Notes under the pieces: generated by a model
Databases searched by the model: none
The model's input: the letters and a program-made list of their open reading frames with translations, nothing else
Told to the model about the DNA's origin: nothing
Origin: Aurantiochytrium sp. KH105
Lineage: Eukaryota; Sar; Bigyra; Thraustochytrida; Thraustochytriidae
Length of the DNA stretch: 64,000 nt
Reading direction: 5' to 3'
NCBI GenBank assembly: GCA_003116975.1
Contig: BGKB01000028.1
Coordinates: forward strand, 1 to 64,000
Translations under genes and position numbers: made by a program
Shown: positions 59,439 to 64,000 of the stretch, piece by piece
How positions within the stretch are numbered: position 1 is the first letter of the stretch
How the letters are laid out: every line of letters starts with the position of its first letter

Positions 59439-60620
59439 TCAAAGCAAACTTTTGGGCGTAAACTCCAGTGCGGTGGACCGCACTGCTTCCTCAGCCCACG
59501 ATTCGGGATCGTAGTCCCCGTTGCTGCGTGACAGAAATCCGGAAAGGGCAGCGAAAATGGCGCGCTGAGATTCTTCCGAAGTGGTGAAACCACACACTTT
59601 GGATACACGCAACATGAAGCCGCGCATGGCAAATGCGAAATCGGAAAACTGCTGGTGACGCGTGCCAGGAATGTAAAAGTTGTGCTTGTCCAAAGTTGAA
59701 GAATTCGCAAACATGTCGTACGTCAAGGCTACCTCGCGCCCCGAGGCGAACTCGTCAGAGAGAATGCTCAGCACTGGCTTTGAAAATCCCTCTGCTGCAA
59801 TCTCGCGAGGTACAGGAAAGGGCCACACGTCAAGGAGTACGAAACCTTGTGCGTCTGCAGCCCACGGCTGCTGGCTCGCTACAACCGTCGAGGTGCCACC
59901 AAACGAGTGTCCAGCAAGCCAAAAGTTGTCGCGATCCACACGAGCAAAGACAGATTCAAGTCGCGCCAAATCGCTGTGCGGCTCCATTTTGGCGTCCGTG
60001 ACAGCCCCTTTGCGCATAAAATCAAGAGCTGCGCTTACCTCGCCCATCCGATGCTCCAAGAAGGGTTTGCGGAACTCAATCACGTTGTCTCGCTCATACT
60101 CGAGTCCTTTGGGAGGGCCTCGGTACGGCAATCGCTCGGACGCACCCTCTGGCTTGGCGTAACTTGCCGTACCGTCTTCGTGCTCGAGAGCGACGACAAC
60201 GAATCCAAGCGAGGCAATGTCGATGCAAGCCTTGGAGTACATTTCTGCAGAGCCTCCGAGACCGTGCGAGAAGAGCATAAAGGGGAACTTGCGCTGGCCT
60301 TGTCCACTTTCGCTCTCAGAGGTGTCGTCTTCTTCGATTTCCGCATTTAGCACAAAGGGATGCTCTACATTGGCGAGATTGCGCAGCAGAAATAACGGCG
60401 CCCCAACGAACTTGGAAAAGCCTTTCACGGCATCGGGCCGGAAGTACTTGACCGCGGGCCATCGAAAAGTGGCGGCACCGTCTGGTTTGGCTGGATAAAA
60501 GATTTGCGCGTACGTGGACCCAGGAATACGCAAGCGCAGCACACCGATGGTACGATGCGGGCCGTCTGGCGCCGGGATCGCGCCGTGCAGGCCCAGACAC
60601 TTGCTCGTAGAGCTGCCCAT
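59439..60620 (-). CDS. Platelet-activating factor acetylhydrolase-like lipase
   Basis: 393 aa from ATG 60620. The start MGSSTSKCLG is a textbook N-myristoylation signal with a palmitoylatable Cys8, and mammalian PAFAH2 is likewise myristoylated. The alpha/beta hydrolase fold shows LFSHGLGGSAEMYS (oxyanion region), the nucleophile elbow GHSFGG with Ser239, Asp264 in VLLDVWPFP and His322 in GTRHQQFSDF: a complete triad in PAF-AH order. Such enzymes remove short or oxidised sn-2 acyl chains from phospholipids without calcium. It should sit on the cytosolic face of membranes. Upstream frame to 60857 is pentamer repeat and excluded. The gene is tail-to-tail with the orphan gene. Confidence 0.9.
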   Translation of the reverse strand: MGSSTSKCLGLHGAIPAPDGPHRTIGVLRLRIPGSTYAQIFYPAKPDGAATFRWPAVKYFRPDAVKGFSKFVGAPLFLLRNLANVEHPFVLNAEIEEDDTSESESGQGQRKFPFMLFSHGLGGSAEMYSKACIDIASLGFVVVALEHEDGTASYAKPEGASERLPYRGPPKGLEYERDNVIEFRKPFLEHRMGEVSAALDFMRKGAVTDAKMEPHSDLARLESVFARVDRDNFWLAGHSFGGTSTVVASQQPWAADAQGFVLLDVWPFPVPREIAAEGFSKPVLSILSDEFASGREVALTYDMFANSSTLDKHNFYIPGTRHQQFSDFAFAMRGFMLRVSKVCGFTTSEESQRAIFAALSGFLSRSNGDYDPESWAEEAVRSTALEFTPKSLL

Positions 60621-61625
60621 GGTGGTCAGGCTGACTGTTCTGCTGACCCGTCGAAATGGAAATGTCAATCTCCAGTCCTGCGTTCTGTCGCGCGCCCCGG
60701 CAAGGCTCGATATCTGCTTCTTGTGCTGTGATGAGCTTTGCGCCGCCTCGCCTCGCCTCGCCTCGCTTCGCCTCGCCGCCTCCCGTCTTGGCGCGTCGCG
60801 CCTCGCTTCGCTCTTCTGCGATTCTGGTCTGGTCTGGTCTGCCTGCGGCCGAGTCACAGAGCCAGACCCTGCTACACTAGCAGTATACGTAGCATACTAC
60901 TACGTGGTAAAGTCAAAGCCTTGGCTTTATAAGGGAACAATCGAACGACCGAACGACGGAAGGAAGGCAGTCAACTTTTGCTACGCTGCCGCGGTACACT
61001 TGCTCCTCGTTTCTCGGCACCATGTCCAGGCCGGCCAGTCTCGTCTCTTAAGATTTGCACCGTGAAATGGCGCCAATACGATTGTGGCCTGAAGGGCGGC
61101 ATGACGACATCCATTCAGGGTGAGTGGCCGCTCGAAAACGCACCCACCAGCCGACCGACAGTGAGCGCGACGGTGAGTGCGACACTACGCCCTTTTCACG
61201 GGTCCATCTATAACCTCGATTGCACCACCATCGCATGAAATGTCCAAGCCAGGATCTACTTTGATTCACGACAGGAGGAAGGCCGGAAAATTAAAAATCA
61301 AATGAAGAAATGGCCTGGAGCCTCGCCTGAAAGTGGCCTCATCCAGCACGAGACGATACGGTACGGGACAAGAGTGTGCACCACCTACGACAAAGCCCTC
61401 GCCGACGAGATTTATGTAGAAAGCTTTATCACAGCCTCAGTTGAGCGGTCCAGGACGGAACGACACCAGCCTTTGAGCTGCCCTTGTCTTGCACCTCGCG
61501 TAGTACCACAGAACCATGCGGACCTCGCTCTAGATCAAGATCCCGCAAAAGACCGCCCAAATCGGGGCACAGACTTGTCACTAGCACGATGTGAGTGATG
61601 CTTCCCTCGAAAACAAACCAAGCTG
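60621..61625. promoter_or_regulatory. 5' flank of the PAF-AH-like gene and 3' flank of the TPR gene
   Basis: (GCCTC)n with GCTTC variants lies at 60744-60777, about 125 bases upstream of the leftward ATG. An ACTAGCAGTATACGTAGCATACTACTACG stretch of short words lies near 60880. The segment 61300-61600 is balanced in composition, and no convincing gene is seen. Confidence 0.45.
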
Positions 61626-62375
61626 TCAGACAGCTTTGACTGCATCGTACGAACTCGACGAGGTCGAGCTGAAACCTAACCATGAAAGGAAAGAGTCAAT
61701 AAATCGCTGGCAGGCGCCGCGACCCATGGCCGAAGAAGACGAAGACGAAGATGAAGGAGAGGAAGTTGAAGTCGAACTCGAATCCCAATTGGAAAAGGTC
61801 TCTGCTGGTGCGGTCGGGGACGAGGTTTGCTGCATCTTGCCGGCCCAAAGTTTGCGCGCCGCTACGTTTTCAGCTTTGAGAGATGCGACGACTTCGGCGA
61901 GCGCCTTGCGAACACCCTTGTCCTGTGGCGCCGCATGCGCGGCTTTGACCAGGTCATCCTTGGCTTTTTCGAGATTGCCCAGAGCCTGCTGACCTTGGCC
62001 GCGTCGAAAGAGCGCCTTGGCATTTTTGGCATCTTTTTCCAAAACTTTTGTGCAAAGTTCTATGGCGCGACGCGGCTCCCCGAGCCGCAGGCAGCAGGCA
62101 GCAGCATTGAGCTGCAGGGGCGCGCAGGTTTCGTCCACCTGAGCTCTGTGGGGGTCCATGAGCTCAAAGTTGTACTGCGTCTCGTCAAACTCTCCATGGT
62201 ACAGCCCTTGCTCGTACAGCTCGAGCGCCTCCCGCCACGCGCCTCCGCGGAACTTCTCGTTACCCTGCTCCTTGAGCTCCGTCGCGCGCTCGAGTCTCCG
62301 CTCGAAGATCGGCGACCGCTCTTCCTTGGCGGGCTCCTCCATCTCCCCTTCCTTGGCGCGCTCGTCCAGCGACAT
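61626..62375 (-). CDS. TPR co-chaperone with dicarboxylate clamp
   Basis: 249 aa. Three TPR-type helix pairs span about residues 30-170. The five clamp residues that hold the EEVD tail of Hsp70/Hsp90 are all in place: Lys35 and Asn39 (ELKEQGNEKF), Asn90 (LQLNAAACCL), Lys120 and Arg124 (AKALFRRGQG). The gap between helices 1B and 2A is long (about 25 residues), as in FKBP/AIP-type TPR domains. No PPIase domain is fused. The C-terminal tail is Ser-rich with a short hydrophobic segment (FIDSFLSWLGF) that may be amphipathic or membrane-associated. It is a co-chaperone by inference. Confidence 0.88.
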   Translation of the reverse strand: MSLDERAKEGEMEEPAKEERSPIFERRLERATELKEQGNEKFRGGAWREALELYEQGLYHGEFDETQYNFELMDPHRAQVDETCAPLQLNAAACCLRLGEPRRAIELCTKVLEKDAKNAKALFRRGQGQQALGNLEKAKDDLVKAAHAAPQDKGVRKALAEVVASLKAENVAARKLWAGKMQQTSSPTAPAETFSNWDSSSTSTSSPSSSSSSSSAMGRGACQRFIDSFLSWLGFSSTSSSSYDAVKAV

Positions 62376-62873
62376 CTCTCTCTCTAAACCTCAGGTCCAC
62401 TCCCAATGCCCTTTCTCGCTCGCTCGCTCGCTCGCTGGCGCTTCTACTGCTGCTATTTCTGCCGCTCGTGCGCTCGCTGCTGCTGTTGCTGTTACTCGCC
62501 ACGTCCGCCACGGTCTTCGCGATTTGCGCCGCAGCTCCTTGGCGGCGGCGGCGCGGCTTTCGCCCTTTCCTGTGCCCCCATGTCTCGCGGACACGGCGCC
62601 AAAAGCGACTGCCGCTTTTTATAATAGACAATATGCAGCGGTGCTCAGAATGGCCCGAAATCGTGCATTTTTTCCTTATCTACCCCCCTCCTTGACGGTT
62701 TAACTACTGATAAGCAGGGGGAAGGTCTTGTGAGGAAATCGATCAGAGCTGCACCTTACCGTAGCAGATTGCCTGCGCGCTGTCTGCACGTGCGCAGGTG
62801 CGTACGCGGGCGCAAAAGCAGCAAGCGCGCAGGAGTCGGAGTGGAGAAGCCAGAAGCATACTCTCGTGTTGTC
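62376..62873. promoter_or_regulatory. Divergent spacer between TPR gene and FEN-like locus
   Basis: About 500 bases. (GCTC)n at 62411-62435 lies just upstream of the leftward ATG, followed by GCTGCTGTTGCTGTT words. It becomes AT-rich from 62610. No gene is seen. Confidence 0.5.
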
Positions 62874-63905
62874 ATGGGCGTTACGGAGCTGCTCAAGCAA
62901 CTACGTTCGAAGCAACGCAACGTACAGCTCTACGAACTCTTGCGCGACAAGGATGTTGGGATTGACGCCTCAGTCTGGCTGCACATGTACGTAAGCGTGC
63001 AGCATGAAGAGGTCTCAAAGGGCAACTTCACTAGCGTCGTGCAGGGCTTCATTGGGCGGCTTAAGAAGCTGAAAACGTAGGGCGCTCGACCTATCGTCGT
63101 CTTCGACGGCGTTTCAAATGAAATAAAGGCAAGCACGAACTCTGCAAGAAGCAACAAACGCGATAAAATGGTCAAAGCTTTGATGGAAAACCTACAAGCT
63201 TGCCTCAACGCCGGCGAGGAGCCTTCGACCGCGCTCATGGAAAAGATCTCAAAGGCAAACGCTGGCGTCACCCGTGATCTTGTTTACGCGGTCATCAGGC
63301 AGTTGCGAGTGGAGGGATACCCTTGTGTGGTAGCACCCTACGAGGCAGATCACACGCTTGTGGCGTTGCTCCATGAAGTTTCCATCCAATACATTATCTC
63401 AGTTGACTCAGACATGCTCGTTCACCGCGGCGGAAATGTCGTTGTCATCCCACCGGGCTTTTGGCAGGACGTTTTGGGCATTTTCTACGACCAGCGGCAA
63501 ATACTGCGCAAGCAGATGAATCAAACGCGCTCTGCGACCGTCCACGTGACTTGGGTCTTATCATTGACAGAGTTGTAGGACAGCACGCATGCGAGCCGCG
63601 TGAAGCGACGGCTGCTGTGGGCCTTGCGTACGCGTTACTCGTGGATTCGGACTATCACAACCTTAAAGGCGTTGGGGCAAAAACGGCACTGTCCGTCATG
63701 GAGCTGCTCTTACATCGCGGGGTCACGCTGGAAAGCTGGAAAGACCCGGATCAGCTCGCGGACATTTCATCTCGCGCCTTGCTTTCGCGAAGTGCTGCTG
63801 CATCCGTTCTCTTATGACGATTGCTCCTATATATCGCGGAACTGCGGAATGGGCCTTGTTTGCGCTGGCACCATTGAAGAGAGCATGAACATTTCGTATT
63901 GCTAG
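62874..63905 (+). pseudogene. Damaged FEN1/EXO1-family (XPG) nuclease gene
   Basis: The start MGVTELLKQLRSKQ matches the N-terminal cap of FEN1/EXO1/GEN1 nucleases. The N-domain continues with VGIDASVWLH (first catalytic Asp) and PIVVFDG; the I-domain has YEADHTLVAL and YIISVDSDMLVHRGG (catalytic Glu/Asp set); LLVDSDYHNLKGVGAKTAL is the last Asp plus the helix-hairpin-helix DNA contact. The frame carries a TAG at 63078-63080 between conserved blocks (CAG would be a one-step ancestor), and the helix-hairpin-helix part is in another frame, with a shift at about 63520-63560. No splice sites explain either. It is a host gene remnant, or two sequencing errors. Family role: flap or Holliday-junction cleavage in DNA repair. 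The end is uncertain. Confidence 0.7.
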
Positions 63906-64000
63906 GCCATGTCACAGCCGACAGTTGCTCTGCAGGCGCGCCCGGCATCAGGCTCACGACGTGCGCGCAACCTAACCACCACTACGAAGGTAGACTTCGT
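63906..64000. other. Right-edge sequence
   Basis: About 95 bases with no recognised feature; it may still belong to the damaged nuclease gene or its 3' flank. Confidence 0.3.

Noticed and set aside
1-64000. tRNA, snoRNA or rRNA genes
   Set aside because: I looked for paired A/B box patterns such as GGTTCGAnnC; the few hits lie in coding sequence or lack the rest of a tRNA.

Overview
The window reads as nuclear DNA of a GC-rich, gene-dense, intron-poor protist. Nearly every gene is one uninterrupted reading frame, and the protein repertoire is eukaryotic: TIR/ankyrin, WW/IQ, FKBP, RING, UBX, protein kinases, TPR co-chaperone, polyglutamine proteins. A labyrinthulomycete (thraustochytrid) or another stramenopile is my best guess. 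This is an inference from style and content; no rRNA or other marker gene is present to prove it.

Layout. 0-20 kb is compact: the 3' part of a kinase-RING/IBR gene with an internal TGA; an ankyrin-SAM-like-TIR receptor-like gene; a multi-pass membrane protein; a GT61-type glycosyltransferase; a 1689-residue B-box/IQ-WW array protein head-to-head with an IQ-WW-SAM-FKBP protein; and a RING-H2 gene whose last codons and 3' flank are tandemly repeated. 20-22 kb holds a degenerate kinase with polyQ, transcribed leftward. 22.3-32 kb is a non-coding island built of short tandem words (mostly 4-mers and 5-mers), ending in a hexanucleotide array. 33-46 kb is compact again: a degenerate AMP-binding enzyme, an LPCAT-like acyltransferase with decayed copies of its own 3' end, an EGF-multi-TM protein, an F-box-like protein, a UBXN4/erasin-like UBX protein and a polyQ/polyS orphan. 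46-55 kb is a second island of the same short-word type, with a ~1.4 kb piece of ordinary composition inside it. 55-64 kb holds a fatty acid hydroxylase superfamily membrane protein, a WD-like protein, an orphan gene broken by an unresolved base, a PAF acetylhydrolase-like lipase with a myristoylation signal, a clamp-type TPR co-chaperone, and a damaged FEN1/EXO1-family gene at the right edge.

How the genes relate. Four genes touch membrane lipids (acyltransferase, AMP-binding enzyme, PAF-AH-like lipase, fatty acid hydroxylase-type protein), consistent with phospholipid remodelling, but they are not an operon. RING/IBR, RING-H2, F-box-like, UBX and TPR-clamp proteins belong to ubiquitin and chaperone pathways. 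The most promising systems are the ANK-SAM-TIR protein, which keeps the glutamate expected of TIR NAD hydrolases; the paired IQ-WW array genes; and the two short-word islands, each lying between divergently transcribed genes.
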